Source: Cystobacter fuscus DSM 2262 (GTDB taxonomy: Bacteria > Myxococcota > Myxococcia > Myxococcales > Myxococcaceae). Taken from it: a stretch of DNA of 64,000 nucleotides. Position numbers and translations under genes: made by a program. The DNA lies in contig NZ_ANAH02000064.1 in the NCBI RefSeq assembly GCF_000335475.2, positions 186,001 through 250,000 on the forward strand, written 5' to 3'. This document shows, in pieces, positions 51,201 through 59,149 of the stretch (position 1 is the first letter of the stretch; each line of letters opens with the position of its first letter). The notes beneath the pieces are model-generated. The model saw nothing but the letters and a program-made list of their open reading frames with translations, was not told the DNA's origin and made no database searches.

Positions 51201-52223
51201 CACCGCGTGGTGCTGGTCGACGGCGTTCAGCTCACTCAGGTAGGTGCCGTCGTCGAAGGCGAGGTCGAGCGCCGCGTAGGTGCTCGGGTAGTTCGGGTTG
51301 TTGGTCGCCGAGTCGACGAAGAGCAGATACGACAGCTCCGTCGTCGGCGTGACCCGAACGTCGACGTCGAAGAGCTTGTTGTAGGAGTAGCCGCGGCCGC
51401 TCGCCGTGACCGCGCCCGCGAAGCGCAGCGCGTGCGTGCCGGTGAACCCGGCGCCGATCTTGGAGTTCCACGAGGCGCCCGGGCCGCTGCCGACCTCGCT
51501 CTTCATGTCGGTCACCGGCGGCGGCGTGTCATCACCATTGGAGAGCTGGAGCTCGGCGAGCTGCACGATGTTGCCGCTGCGGTTGGCGGTGACGTTGAGC
51601 CGGTAATAGGGATAGGCGGTGGTGTTGGTGAACTCGTAGGTTTTGGTCTCGAAGCGCGCGGCGAACGACTCGCCGCTGCGCTGGTCGAGCGCGGTCCAGC
51701 TCGTTCCGTCCTGCGAGCCCTCGAGCGTCCAGGCGGTGGGGTCGCGCTCGGGCGCGTCGTTGGCGGAGGAGAGGGCGTAGCGCTTCACGGCGACGGGTTG
51801 CTCGAGCTTGAACTGCACCCAGCCCGTCTTCGTGAACGTCAACCACTTCGAGGTGACCTCGCCGTCGGCGACGCGGTCCGCGGTCTCGTCGGGAGGGTTT
51901 TCGCCGTTGGCGGTCACCTCGGTCACCTGACCCATGATGTTGCCGCGGATCCGCGTGTCCTGCTCTCCGGTGACCCCGGAGGACTTCTTCTGCCCCGCCG
52001 CGTCGAGTTCGACCGTGGAGACCCAGGTGGGCTGCGGCTGCTCGTCCTCGAAGGACGTGTAGAAGTCGGGGGGAGGCGTGCCAGGGGACCCGCCATCGGT
52101 TCCCGCGTCGTTATCGGAGCCCGCGTCGATGTCGCTCCCGGCGTCGGCCCCGGGGCTGGACGGGGGGCCGCAGCCGATGGTTGAAACAACAGCGAGGGTG
52201 AACAAGAGAGTGCGACCGATCAT
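48297..52223 (-). CDS. secreted GH92-type alpha-mannosidase lipoprotein with two discoidin domains
   Basis: 1308 residues from the ATG at 52223. The N-terminus 'MIGRTLLFTLAVVSTIGCG' is a lipoprotein signal (Cys at 18), followed by an Asp/Gly/Ser linker ('DAGSDIDAGSDNDAGTDGG'). Next comes a discoidin/CBM32-like domain (~95-215, 'ARFETKTYEFTNTTAYPYYR'), a lectin-like region, then the GH92 catalytic part: 'VTTLRGTHSSGSYSRGNNFP', 'IPHGFNFWTPVTD', 'GYSDARSGLSVGASR', 'YVNNGFWDTYRVTWPAY', 'GDEDNGATSAWHIFSALGFY'. A second discoidin domain closes the protein. GH92 enzymes are calcium-dependent exo-alpha-mannosidases. The longer upstream open frame is rejected as non-coding. Probably cell-surface, for mannan or glycoprotein feeding. 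Confidence 0.9.
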   Translation of the reverse strand: MIGRTLLFTLAVVSTIGCGPPSSPGADAGSDIDAGSDNDAGTDGGSPGTPPPDFYTSFEDEQPQPTWVSTVELDAAGQKKSSGVTGEQDTRIRGNIMGQVTEVTANGENPPDETADRVADGEVTSKWLTFTKTGWVQFKLEQPVAVKRYALSSANDAPERDPTAWTLEGSQDGTSWTALDQRSGESFAARFETKTYEFTNTTAYPYYRLNVTANRSGNIVQLAELQLSNGDDTPPPVTDMKSEVGSGPGASWNSKIGAGFTGTHALRFAGAVTASGRGYSYNKLFDVDVRVTPTTELSYLLFVDSATNNPNYPSTYAALDLAFDDGTYLSELNAVDQHHAVLSPAGQGASRTLYPNEWNYKVSRIGDVAAGKTIKRILIGYDQPQGPVAGFGGWIDDVRITATPVHAKPTHLSDYVTTLRGTHSSGSYSRGNNFPATAIPHGFNFWTPVTDASSASWLYAYHRGNNANNRPALQALSLSHEPSPWMGDRQSFQVLPSVAKSAPNANRASRALAFQHENEIARPYYYGVKFDNGVQAELTPTDHAALFRFTFPGDDASLIFDNVNNNGGLTLDPAARTITGYSDARSGLSVGASRMFVYATFDRPVATSGMLSGGGGANVTGYFRFTVPADDRTVTMRIATSLISVEQARKNLALEIAEGDRFEDVKARAQKLWDQKLGIVEVQGASEDQLTTLYSNLYRLFLYPNSGFENTGTAAEPVYQHASPVTNPSGTSTPTQTGAKIVSGKIYVNNGFWDTYRVTWPAYALFTPSTAGELIDGFAQHYREGGWIARWSSPGYADLMTGTSSDVAFADAYVKGVRNFDAEAIYDAAVRNATVPPTSSGVGRKGLESSIFLGYTPTSLGYGLSWAMAGYLNDFGIANMARALATDTNHPRHQEFAESAEYFLDRAQQYVNLFDPSIQFFQGRSANGVFAKSKSQYDPRVWGHDYTETNGWNMAFDAPHDGLGLAALYGGRAGLGAKLDEFFATPETASFGGSYGGVIHEMVEARDVRMGQLGLSNQPSFHIPYMYVHAGQPAKTQEKVRDALARLFVGSNIGQGYLGDEDNGATSAWHIFSALGFYPLGVGSENYVIGSPLFTQAVIHLENGKDITINAPNNGPKNVYVQALKVNGQAQTKTYLTHEQLTAGITLDFDMGPAPSAWGTGAEDAPPSITTGGNAPNPLRDTATGGTATSSDATNISKLFDDTSATNVSFTAANPVLQYQFASGGRQVTFYTLTSGTGTVDPTGWTLSGSNDGVNFTTLDQRGAQTFRWRTQTRAFRVATPGSYAYYRLELTGAAGMSLAEVELLARP

Positions 52224-52333
52224 GCATGAACCCTTGGAAGCATGGGGGGCCGTGCATCCTAGACGAAGCACACTCTCCGGGGCGCCGCGTAAAACGCGGG
52301 AGCGCCAACAAACCGGGCCAGGCTCACTCGGGT

Positions 52334-53020
52334 TCAGTACCTGGAGATATTGACGTCCTCCAGGAACACCTTCTTCACGGGCACCTTCTCCTTCTTGGTG
52401 GAGAGGGGGACGTTCTTGTTCTTCTTCTCGTCGAACTGGAGCTTCTCGGAGATCCGTTGTCCGGTGAGCAGATTGGTGCTGGTCTTGTCGATGCTGCCGG
52501 TCGCCCGGTCGACGTGCTCGATGTCCTCGCCGATGAGCAGGAAGCGTTTGTCCTTGGGCTCGAAGCGGAAGCGCAGCAGCGAGTGGGTCATCTCCCGCGA
52601 GCCGCTGTTCTGCTCGACGAGGAGGACGCCCTTCTGCAGCTTCACCTGTCCCACGGCGCCCGGCGTGCTCAGCGTGCCCGCGCAGGTGGTGCAATAGAGG
52701 ACCTGGTTGGAGGCGCCCGCCCGGCGCAGCGTCGCGCCGTCGGTGAGCAGGACGAGCAGGGCGCGGGCGTGCTCGATCGCCGCTCCCTCGGAGTCGCTGT
52801 CTGGCCCCGCTTCGACCAACTGGAGGACGACGTCCTCGCTGCCATTCTTGTCGAGGTCCCCACGCACGGTGTCCTCGATCTTCCAGCCCGAGGGAACGAA
52901 GTCCTGGGGTGTCTTCCCCTGCTGGGGAACCTTGGAGAGCTCGAGGGGAGTGGGCTCCTGCGCCAGGGCGGGAAGAGACAGGGAGAGCAGCAGTCCGAGG
53001 ACGGTGGGTGTCATTCGCAT
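52334..53020 (-). CDS. secreted protein of unknown function with calcium-loop-like motif
   Basis: 228 residues from the ATG at 53020; a second ATG two codons later is possible. The N-terminus 'MTPTVLGLLLSLSLPALAQEP' is a Sec signal with an AxA cleavage site. 'VRGDLDKNGSEDVVLQLVE' (~residues 50-70) is like a VCBS/FG-GAP calcium loop. 'LYCTTCAG' could be a disulphide or metal pair. The C-terminus is Lys-rich ('EKKNKNVPLSTKKEKVPVKK'). I do not recognise the family. Divergent from the next gene, with 73 bases between starts. An imperfect GC-rich hairpin around 52280-52307 lies downstream of its stop. Confidence 0.6.
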   Translation of the reverse strand: MRMTPTVLGLLLSLSLPALAQEPTPLELSKVPQQGKTPQDFVPSGWKIEDTVRGDLDKNGSEDVVLQLVEAGPDSDSEGAAIEHARALLVLLTDGATLRRAGASNQVLYCTTCAGTLSTPGAVGQVKLQKGVLLVEQNSGSREMTHSLLRFRFEPKDKRFLLIGEDIEHVDRATGSIDKTSTNLLTGQRISEKLQFDEKKNKNVPLSTKKEKVPVKKVFLEDVNISRY

Positions 53021-53093
53021 GCGCGCAGCTTGCCCGATTCCATCCGGGATGATGCTGGCCACCTGGCGTGGGCGTTGCACATTGCTGGAGCCC

Positions 53094-53801
53094 ATGACCC
53101 TTCCGATTTACAGGTGGTGCGTGTCGTTGCTGTTGTGCGCGGGGCTCGTGTTGCCCGGCGTGGGTCGGGCCGCCCAGGAGTCCGCTCCCCCCATCGCGGC
53201 CGAGGAGCGCGCGCTTCCCGGGCGCCAGGATGATGCACCGCGGCGATTGATGACGGAGGAGGGGTACGAGGACGACTCGGGCGAGCCCGTGCGTTCGGGA
53301 GCCCCCCGGGGGGTGCGCATCCTCGCGGAGGTGGGGGGAGGACTGGTCACCTCGGCGGCCCTGGGGCTCGCCGGTGGGCTCACGGGCGGTCTGCTCTGCC
53401 TGGGCTCCGCCAACGACGACCTGGACAAGCTCATCTGCCTCATTCCCGCCGGCCTGGGTGCCCTCGTGGGCGTGGCGGTTGGCTTTCCCCTGGGCGTGTG
53501 GTGGGCGGGGGAGGCGGTGGGAGGCAATGGCTCTCTGCTCGCCACGCTCGCGGGCGGCCTGGTGGGAACGCTCGCGGGAGGGATGGTGCTGGGGGTTGCC
53601 GCGATCCGGGCCTCGGGTCAGGGTGGGGAACTCTCGCCCCTGGCCACGGCCAGCCTTCCACTGTTGGGCATGGCGGGCTGCATCGTCGGGTACGAGCTGT
53701 CCCAGCACGAGCCGCGCCGGTGGGCGGCGCGCGGGAGGCTCCAGCCGTTGCTGGCCGTCACCCCGAGCGGCGCGGTGCTGGGGTTGAGCGGCCTGTTCTG
53801 A
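53094..53801 (+). CDS. Gly/Ala-rich membrane or envelope protein, unknown
   Basis: 235 residues from the ATG at 53094, with GGAG 4 bases upstream. The N-terminus 'YRWCVSLLLCAGLVLPGVGRAA' is a signal peptide. A charged stretch (~27-75) follows, then several glycine-zipper-like hydrophobic helices ('GLVTSAALGLAGGLTGGLL', 'IPAGLGALVGVAVGFPLGVW', 'LLATLAGGLVGTLAGGMVLG'). Such Gly-zipper proteins sit in bacterial outer or inner membranes. I do not recognise the family. It may share a divergent promoter region with the secreted-protein gene on its left. Confidence 0.6.
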   Translation: MTLPIYRWCVSLLLCAGLVLPGVGRAAQESAPPIAAEERALPGRQDDAPRRLMTEEGYEDDSGEPVRSGAPRGVRILAEVGGGLVTSAALGLAGGLTGGLLCLGSANDDLDKLICLIPAGLGALVGVAVGFPLGVWWAGEAVGGNGSLLATLAGGLVGTLAGGMVLGVAAIRASGQGGELSPLATASLPLLGMAGCIVGYELSQHEPRRWAARGRLQPLLAVTPSGAVLGLSGLF

Positions 53802-53905
53802 GTGGCACGGGTGTGCATGCCCTGGCGCACCGGTGTGCACGGGGACTTACGGCCTCCCGTGTTCTCGAGCACGCCCGCCCAATCCTCGCGTGGCCCTGTC
53901 GCCCG

Positions 53906-55276
53906 TCAGAAGGCGACGGGGAGCCGTTGCAGGCCCCGGAGGATCATGTTGGCCCGCCATTGCACTGACTCGGGCGGGACGTCCAGGCGCAGTCCGGGCA
54001 GCCGTCGCAGCAGGGTGGTGAAGGCCACGTCGGCCTCGATGCGGGCCAACTGCGCGGGCTGGCCCATGCGCTTGAGCCAGCGCACGTGGCTGCCCAGCGC
54101 GGCGCGCACGCTGTCCTGGGTGCGGTAGCGCACGCCGTGCTCCACACAGGTCTGTTCGATGATCCGTGAGAGCGCCGGGTAGTGCAGGTGGCACACCTTG
54201 GGGAACAGGTGGTGCACCACCTGGAAGTTGAGCCCGCCGAGGTACCAGCAGAGCCAGCGGTTGCCGCGCGCGAAGTCGACGGTCGTCTCCACCTGGTGCA
54301 CGGCCCATTCGCGCGAGAAGGAGCCGCCACCGCCTTGGGGAACCTCGGGAAAGTCCGCCTCCTCCACGCAGTGTGCGAGCTGGAACACGGTCGCGAGCGT
54401 GAGCCCGAGGATGAACGAGGTCAGCGCGTAGCAGAGCGCGACCTTCCACACGGGATGGAAGAAGGAGGGTACCCCCAGGGCCCAGGCGAAGAAGAACAGC
54501 TTTCCGCCGAGCATGCCCACCAGCTTGCGCCCGGTGGGACGAGGCATCTTCTGCTGTCCGACCCGGCCCTTGATCACGTTCGCGAAGTCATCCACGAGCT
54601 GCCACTTCACCGTGAGCAGTCCGTAGAGCATCCAGATGTAGAAGTGCTGGAAGCGGTGGGCCGGGCGCAGGCGCTGGCCCGGAGCGACCCGGCAGAAGGG
54701 CTGGATGTCGATGTCCGCGTCGAGCCCGACGACGTTGGGGTGGCTGTGGTGGAAGACGTTGTGCTTCCAGCTCCACACGTAGGAGGAGGCGCCGAGCATG
54801 TCGAGCGTGCCCGCGAGCAGTTGGTTGAGGGGGCGCCGCTCCGAGTAGCCTCCGTGGTTCGCATCGTGCTGGACGCTGAAGCCGATCCCCGCCATCGCCA
54901 GTCCGAGCGACACGCACCCGAGGAGCGCGCTCCAGGGTCCGGCCGCCACGAAGGCGAGGAAGACGTAGGAGGCCACGAACCATGCGAGCAGGGCCGCCGT
55001 CTTGGCGTACATGCCCGGCAGGTCGCGCGGCGCGCGTCCACTCCGCTGGAGATAGGTGTCGACCCGCGTCTTGAGTGCTTGATGAAAGGGCCCCGCCTCG
55101 AGAAACCTTGCCTTCGTCGCCTGCGCCACCGTCCACCCGCTCTCGGGCCACCGATGGCTCCATGGAGTGCGGGGAGAATCCCCACCGGTTCCATCTCCCA
55201 GCTCAGTGACGAGTTCTTGCGTAACACGCTCGGCTCCGGGATCGGTCCTTTCCCGCGGCGGCACCTCGGACAGCAA
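53906..55276 (-). CDS. membrane fatty-acid desaturase (acyl-lipid/linoleoyl-CoA type)
   Basis: Up to 456 residues. The three His boxes of membrane di-iron desaturases are present: 'HDANHGG', '[10 protein letters not shown]' and the late 'QVVHHLFP', where a Gln precedes HH as in front-end desaturases. Several membrane helices lie around them. The start is uncertain: the full frame begins with TTG at 55276, its first ~40 residues look non-conserved, and a GTG at 55129 would give about 407 residues starting '[13 protein letters not shown]'. No cytochrome b5 domain is fused. It should introduce a double bond into a long-chain acyl group, for example arachidonate-type or plasma-membrane lipids of myxobacteria. 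The site of desaturation cannot be predicted. Confidence 0.85.
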   Translation of the reverse strand: MLSEVPPRERTDPGAERVTQELVTELGDGTGGDSPRTPWSHRWPESGWTVAQATKARFLEAGPFHQALKTRVDTYLQRSGRAPRDLPGMYAKTAALLAWFVASYVFLAFVAAGPWSALLGCVSLGLAMAGIGFSVQHDANHGGYSERRPLNQLLAGTLDMLGASSYVWSWKHNVFHHSHPNVVGLDADIDIQPFCRVAPGQRLRPAHRFQHFYIWMLYGLLTVKWQLVDDFANVIKGRVGQQKMPRPTGRKLVGMLGGKLFFFAWALGVPSFFHPVWKVALCYALTSFILGLTLATVFQLAHCVEEADFPEVPQGGGGSFSREWAVHQVETTVDFARGNRWLCWYLGGLNFQVVHHLFPKVCHLHYPALSRIIEQTCVEHGVRYRTQDSVRAALGSHVRWLKRMGQPAQLARIEADVAFTTLLRRLPGLRLDVPPESVQWRANMILRGLQRLPVAF

Positions 55277-55584
55277 GCCACCTGTCCATTCCGCCGCCAG
55301 GCTGGGCGCGCGGCCTTGGCGACAGGTGCTGCTGAGCGAGCCAGCCTGGGCCTGCTACTCCACGGACGGTGCCGAGTCGCTCACGAAGCCCCGCGAGTTC
55401 ACCGTGAGTCTGCCCACGGGCGAGTCCCTCTCGACTGGCACCGTCGTGGGCCGTGTCTCCATCCTCCACGCCATCGTGGGCACCGGTTGGTACCAGTTCG
55501 ATCTGAACACGCTGGCCTGGGGGTGAGCCGGGTGCTACCCCTCAGGGCTCCTTCGCACGTGACATCCTCCGAGGGGGTCCCCCG
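55277..55584. other. intergenic stretch, possible gene remnant
   Basis: About 300 bases between the desaturase and phosphoesterase starts. A plus-strand frame (55167-55526) ends in a sensible-looking peptide 'FTVSLPTGESLSTGTVVGRV' followed by 'GTGWYQFDLNTLAWG', but it has no good start, overlaps the desaturase 5' end and matches nothing I know. It may be a remnant. The stretch should also hold the promoters of both divergent genes. Confidence 0.3.
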
Positions 55585-56748
55585 GTGATCCGCTTCTCCT
55601 TCATCTCGACGCTCATCCTGCTCGGCGCGGTGCTGGGGCACGTGTACCTGTACCGCCGCCTGGTGCGGCACCTGGTGGCCAGCCCGGCCCTGCGGCGGGG
55701 GATCGTGGGGTTGTTCTGCGCCATGGGTCTGCTGATGCTGCTGCGGCGCGTGCTGCGAGACGTGCTGCCCGAGAGCTTCGAGGAGCCGGTCTCGGTGGTG
55801 TTGTACGCGTGGATGGGCGCGGCGCTGTTCGTGGTGCTCGCGTTGCTGGTGCTGGACCTGGGCCGGGGATTGGTGACGGTGGGGTGGCGGGTGTCACGCG
55901 CTCCGCCGGTGGACGTGGAGCGGCGGCGCTTCCTGGCGCGCACGGTGGCGGGTGGTGCGCTCGTGTCGGGAGGAGGGACGGCCGCCTACGGGAGCTGGCG
56001 GGCGCTCACTCCGCCCCAGGTGACGGAGGTGGTGCTGAAGATTCCCCGGCTGCCCCGGGCGCTGGACGGACTGAGCATCGTGCAGCTCACGGACATCCAC
56101 GTGGGGCCCTTCATCCAGCGGCGGTACATGGACGAGCTGGTGCGCCGCACCAACGCGCTGCGGCCGGACCTCGTGGCCATCACGGGGGACCTGGTGGATG
56201 GGGACGTGCCCACGCTCGGCGCTCACGTCGCGGCGCTCGGCGCCCTGCGCTCGCGCTTCGGCGGCTTCTTCGTCACCGGCAACCACGACTACTATTCGGG
56301 GGACGTGGAGTGGGTGGCGTTCCTCGAGTCGCTCGGCATCCAGGCGCTGCGCAACCGCCATGTGCGGATTGGCGACGCGGGCGGCTCGCTGGACCTGGTC
56401 GGCGTGGACGACTGGAGCGGTGGGAAGCGCTTCAACCGGCGGGGCTATGATCTCGATCAGGCACTCGAGGGGCGCGATCCCGACCGGGCCGCGGTGCTGC
56501 TCGCGCACCAGCCGGCCAACTTCCCCGTCGCGGCGGCCCGGGGCATCGACGCGCAGATCTCCGGACACACGCACGGGGGACAACTGCCGCCCATGACGTT
56601 CCTCATCGGCCTGGAGTGGGAGTACACGGCGGGGCTGTACCAGCATGGGGACTCGCGGATCTTCGTGAGCCGGGGCTGCGGCTTCTGGGGCCCGCCGATG
56701 CGCGTGGGCAGCCCCCCGGAGATCGTCAAGCTGGTGCTGACGGCGTAG
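55585..56748 (+). CDS. membrane-anchored calcineurin-like metallophosphoesterase (YaeI/YkuE-like)
   Basis: 387 residues from a GTG at 55585 with GAGGGGG upstream. Residues 1-~105 contain three to four membrane helices. Then a twin-arginine-like 'VERRRFLARTVAGGAL' (~112-127) precedes the catalytic domain. The metal motifs are complete: 'VQLTDIHVGPF', 'ITGDLVDGD', 'VTGNHDYYSG', 'LLAHQP' and 'ISGHTHGGQ'. Relatives YaeI and YkuE act on envelope lipids such as UDP-diacylglucosamine-type substrates or are Tat-exported. Here the catalytic part probably lies on the outer face of the inner membrane. The gene ends 10 bases before the convergent channel gene. Confidence 0.9.
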   Translation: MIRFSFISTLILLGAVLGHVYLYRRLVRHLVASPALRRGIVGLFCAMGLLMLLRRVLRDVLPESFEEPVSVVLYAWMGAALFVVLALLVLDLGRGLVTVGWRVSRAPPVDVERRRFLARTVAGGALVSGGGTAAYGSWRALTPPQVTEVVLKIPRLPRALDGLSIVQLTDIHVGPFIQRRYMDELVRRTNALRPDLVAITGDLVDGDVPTLGAHVAALGALRSRFGGFFVTGNHDYYSGDVEWVAFLESLGIQALRNRHVRIGDAGGSLDLVGVDDWSGGKRFNRRGYDLDQALEGRDPDRAAVLLAHQPANFPVAAARGIDAQISGHTHGGQLPPMTFLIGLEWEYTAGLYQHGDSRIFVSRGCGFWGPPMRVGSPPEIVKLVLTA

Positions 56749-56758
56749 GCGCCGCGGC

Positions 56759-57589
56759 TCAGAGGACGTTGCCGCAGCGCTTGCAGTGGCGTGCGTCCAG
56801 GTCGTGGCCCTCGAGGCCGCAGCCGGGACAGGCGCGCGGGTCGATGGCGTGCTGCCGGGTCGCCTGGGCGAGTTCCACGGACACGATGCCCGTGGGCACC
56901 GCGAGGATGCCGTAGCCCATGATCATCAACACCGAGGCGATGAACTGTCCGGGCACCGTCTTGGGCGACAGGTCTCCATAGCCCACCGTGGTCATCGTCA
57001 CGACGGCCCAGTACATCCCACGCGGGATGCTGTCGAAGCCGTTGGCGCTCCCCTCCACCATGTACATCACCGAGCCCATGATGACGACCGTGCTCAGCAC
57101 GGCCCCGAGGAAGACGATGATCTTCTGCCGGCTGGCCCGCAGCGCGGTGAGCAGCACGTCCGCCTCCCCGAGGAAGCTGGCGAGCTTGAGCACGCGGAAG
57201 ACGCGCAGCAGGCGCAGCACCCGCACCACCAGCAGGGACTGCATGCCGGGCAGCACCAGGCTCAGCACCGAGGGCAGGATGGCCAGCAGGTCCACCAGCC
57301 CGAAGAAGCTCGACGCGTAGAGCAGGGGCCGGTTCACCGACAGCAGCCGCAGCACGTACTCCAGCGTGAAGAGCACGGTGAAGCACCACTCGAGCACGCG
57401 GATGGCCTGCCCATGCTGGACGCGGATGGACTCCACGCTCTCGAGCATCACCGCGAGGACGCTGAGCACGATGGCCCACAGCAGTCCCACATCGAAGGCG
57501 CGACCGGCTGGGGTGTCCGACTCGAAGATGATGGTGTGCAACCGCGCCCGGAGTCCCGACGGAGCGCTCTGCTCGGATGGATGTGGCAC
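56759..57589 (-). CDS. voltage-gated-type potassium channel with C-terminal zinc ribbon
   Basis: 276 residues. It has six membrane segments, an S4-like helix with regularly spaced arginines ('VVRVLRLLRVFRVLKL'), and a pore loop with the K+ selectivity filter 'TMTTVGYGD' (~203). The family of bacterial Kv-type channels (ion transport domain) usually ends with a cytoplasmic helix. Here the last ~35 residues are 'CPGCGLEGHDLDARHCKRCG', a CxxC...CxxC zinc ribbon, which is an unusual tail. No partner gene is evident. Confidence 0.9.
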   Translation of the reverse strand: MPHPSEQSAPSGLRARLHTIIFESDTPAGRAFDVGLLWAIVLSVLAVMLESVESIRVQHGQAIRVLEWCFTVLFTLEYVLRLLSVNRPLLYASSFFGLVDLLAILPSVLSLVLPGMQSLLVVRVLRLLRVFRVLKLASFLGEADVLLTALRASRQKIIVFLGAVLSTVVIMGSVMYMVEGSANGFDSIPRGMYWAVVTMTTVGYGDLSPKTVPGQFIASVLMIMGYGILAVPTGIVSVELAQATRQHAIDPRACPGCGLEGHDLDARHCKRCGNVL

Positions 57590-57655
57590 GAGGGCACTCT
57601 AGCCCTCCACGGCGCGGCGGGGGCGGAATGCTGTCCGCCCGCCGCGACTCGCCGG

Positions 57656-57892
57656 CTACTGGGAGCCCGCCTTGGAGCTGCCGGGGGCATGCAGTTGCCG
57701 CCGGTCTTCCTTGCCGCCCTTGTTGGGACCGCCGTGGGTGCCGAACTCGCCCGCGTTGCGCTGCTTGGGATATTCCTCGTCGGGCCGCCGCTCGCGGCCC
57801 TGACCCGAGACGTCACCCGAGTCGACCTTCGGATACAACTTCTCCTTGTCCTCGTCGGAATGCAGCTTCTCCCTGTCCTGCTTCTGTGCCAT
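57656..57892 (-). CDS. small hydrophilic protein, unknown
   Basis: 78 residues from the ATG at 57892, with GGAGG 8 bases upstream. It is almost wholly charged or polar ('MAQKQDREKLHSDEDKEKLY', 'GEFGTHGGPNKGGKEDRR') and has no hydrophobic core, so it is probably disordered. The composition recalls stress-related hydrophilins. The good ribosome-binding site and neighbouring small genes of similar character support a real gene. I do not recognise the family. Confidence 0.6.
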   Translation of the reverse strand: MAQKQDREKLHSDEDKEKLYPKVDSGDVSGQGRERRPDEEYPKQRNAGEFGTHGGPNKGGKEDRRQLHAPGSSKAGSQ

Positions 57893-58087
57893 CGGGCACC
57901 TCCGTTTCCTGGAGGAAACATGGGGATGGAGGACGGGAGTGGCTCGGCGGTGCCGCCGCTCCGCAGGGCGGGCGGGCCGCCGGGCGTCTGGAGGGGCGAC
58001 CGCCATTGCCAGCTCGGCTGATGGAGTCCCCCTCGCCGCATGGAGCACCAGCGGGGACCGGGCTCGTGGCCGGCCCCCGCCGAAGGC

Positions 58088-58603
58088 TCAGCGCTTCTTG
58101 GCCTTGGCCGACTTGCGCGCGGTGGCGGACTTCACGGCGCGCGCCACGGTCTTCTTCGCCGCGACCGCGGCCCGGGTCACCACCTTGCGCCCGATGCTGC
58201 TCACCAGCCCCGTGGCGGTCAGCTTCTTGCGCGCGGGGGCCTTCGTCTCGGTCTCCTCCCGCTCTTGACGGGTGGGGGCCTTGGCGGTGACCTGACCTGT
58301 TGTCACCTTCCGGGCGGACTTCGCCTGGGTGGCCGCGGGCTTCGCCTGGGTGGTGGCCTTCTTCGCCTTGGCCGCGGGGGCCTTGGGCTCCGTGCGCTTC
58401 TTCGCCGCGCGGGCGCGGTAGCGCTTCACGGTCTCGGCGTGGGCCTGTCCATAACCGGTGGGCGCGTCGGGCAGGGCCGCCTTCTCCTCCTCCTTGGTGA
58501 GGGCGATCTTGTGTTCGTCATTGCCGAGCCGGGGACCCGAGCCTTTGTAGGTCTGCGCGGGTTGCTGCGACAAGAAGGGTTCGAAACTGTAGGTTCTCCC
58601 CAT
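58088..58603 (-). CDS. Lys/Ala-rich histone H1-like basic protein
   Basis: 171 residues from the ATG at 58603 (GGAGAGAG upstream). The first ~65 residues are mixed ('MGRTYSFEPFLSQQPAQTYK'). From residue ~68 to the end it is Lys/Ala/Thr-rich with 'AAKKRTEPKAPAAKAKKATT' and 'AAKKTVARAVKSATARKSAK', like the tails of histone H1 and the bacterial H1-like nucleoid proteins (HC1, AlgP). Likely binds nucleic acid. Myxobacteria also use such tails in CarD-like regulators, but no CarD domain is present here. Function inferred from composition. Confidence 0.6.
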   Translation of the reverse strand: MGRTYSFEPFLSQQPAQTYKGSGPRLGNDEHKIALTKEEEKAALPDAPTGYGQAHAETVKRYRARAAKKRTEPKAPAAKAKKATTQAKPAATQAKSARKVTTGQVTAKAPTRQEREETETKAPARKKLTATGLVSSIGRKVVTRAAVAAKKTVARAVKSATARKSAKAKKR

Positions 58604-58676
58604 GGCTCTCTCCTGCCTGCGTGACTGGGATGTTTTAGAAATAAGGAGTGGTCCCTGATTTTGGAATGGGGCCCTC

Positions 58677-58940
58677 TCAAGGATCCTCACGCTCCCCGTA
58701 CCAGGATTCCTCTTCTTCTCCGTCCAGGTAGCGCACGACGAGGCCCGCTGGCTTGTGCTGGCGAGCCAGCCTGCGCCCGCCGTGAATGGCCTGGGTCACG
58801 TTGGAGTAGCGGCCGAGCTGACGGCTGCTCTCGAACCGGACGTACCAACCCCGGCCGTCCGCCGCCACGATCACCCGCCGCTGGCTCGTGACGGAGCCCA
58901 CCTCGTCCTGCTCGCTCTCTTTGCGTCTTGCCAGGCTCAT
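58677..58940 (-). CDS. DUF2188-like small protein
   Basis: 87 residues from the ATG at 58940. The pattern 'RRVIVAADGRGWYVRFESSR', 'SNVTQAIHGGRRLARQHKPA', 'LVVRYLDGE' matches the compact DUF2188 fold (a beta hairpin with W, a helix with A...A, then a 'G.....DG' strand). These small proteins are often found among stress-related genes. No biochemical role is known to me. The ribosome-binding site is weak. Confidence 0.65.
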   Translation of the reverse strand: MSLARRKESEQDEVGSVTSQRRVIVAADGRGWYVRFESSRQLGRYSNVTQAIHGGRRLARQHKPAGLVVRYLDGEEEESWYGEREDP

Positions 58941-59149
58941 GAAAACAAACTGTCAACCCGGAGTGGAGGTCGCATTGTCCCAGGGATCAGGGGCGCGGAT
59001 TCAGCTCCTCCGGGAGGGCACCGGGTCGCGGCCACAATGGTTCCCGCCGTGGGCTGGGGGCCCCGGGGACTCCAACGGCCCCCGGAGCACTCCTCCTGCC
59101 CGGCACACGGGCTCCGCCAGCGAGTCAACGTGAGCCACGGTGCACGGCA

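Noticed and set aside
52224-53840. Long upstream extension of the GH92 frame
   Set aside because: The extension is Pro/Arg/Gly-rich, crosses two better-supported genes, and a lipoprotein signal begins at 52223.
55167-55526. Plus-strand 119-residue frame between desaturase and phosphoesterase
   Set aside because: No ribosome-binding site, overlap with the desaturase 5' end and no recognised family; noted only as a possible remnant.
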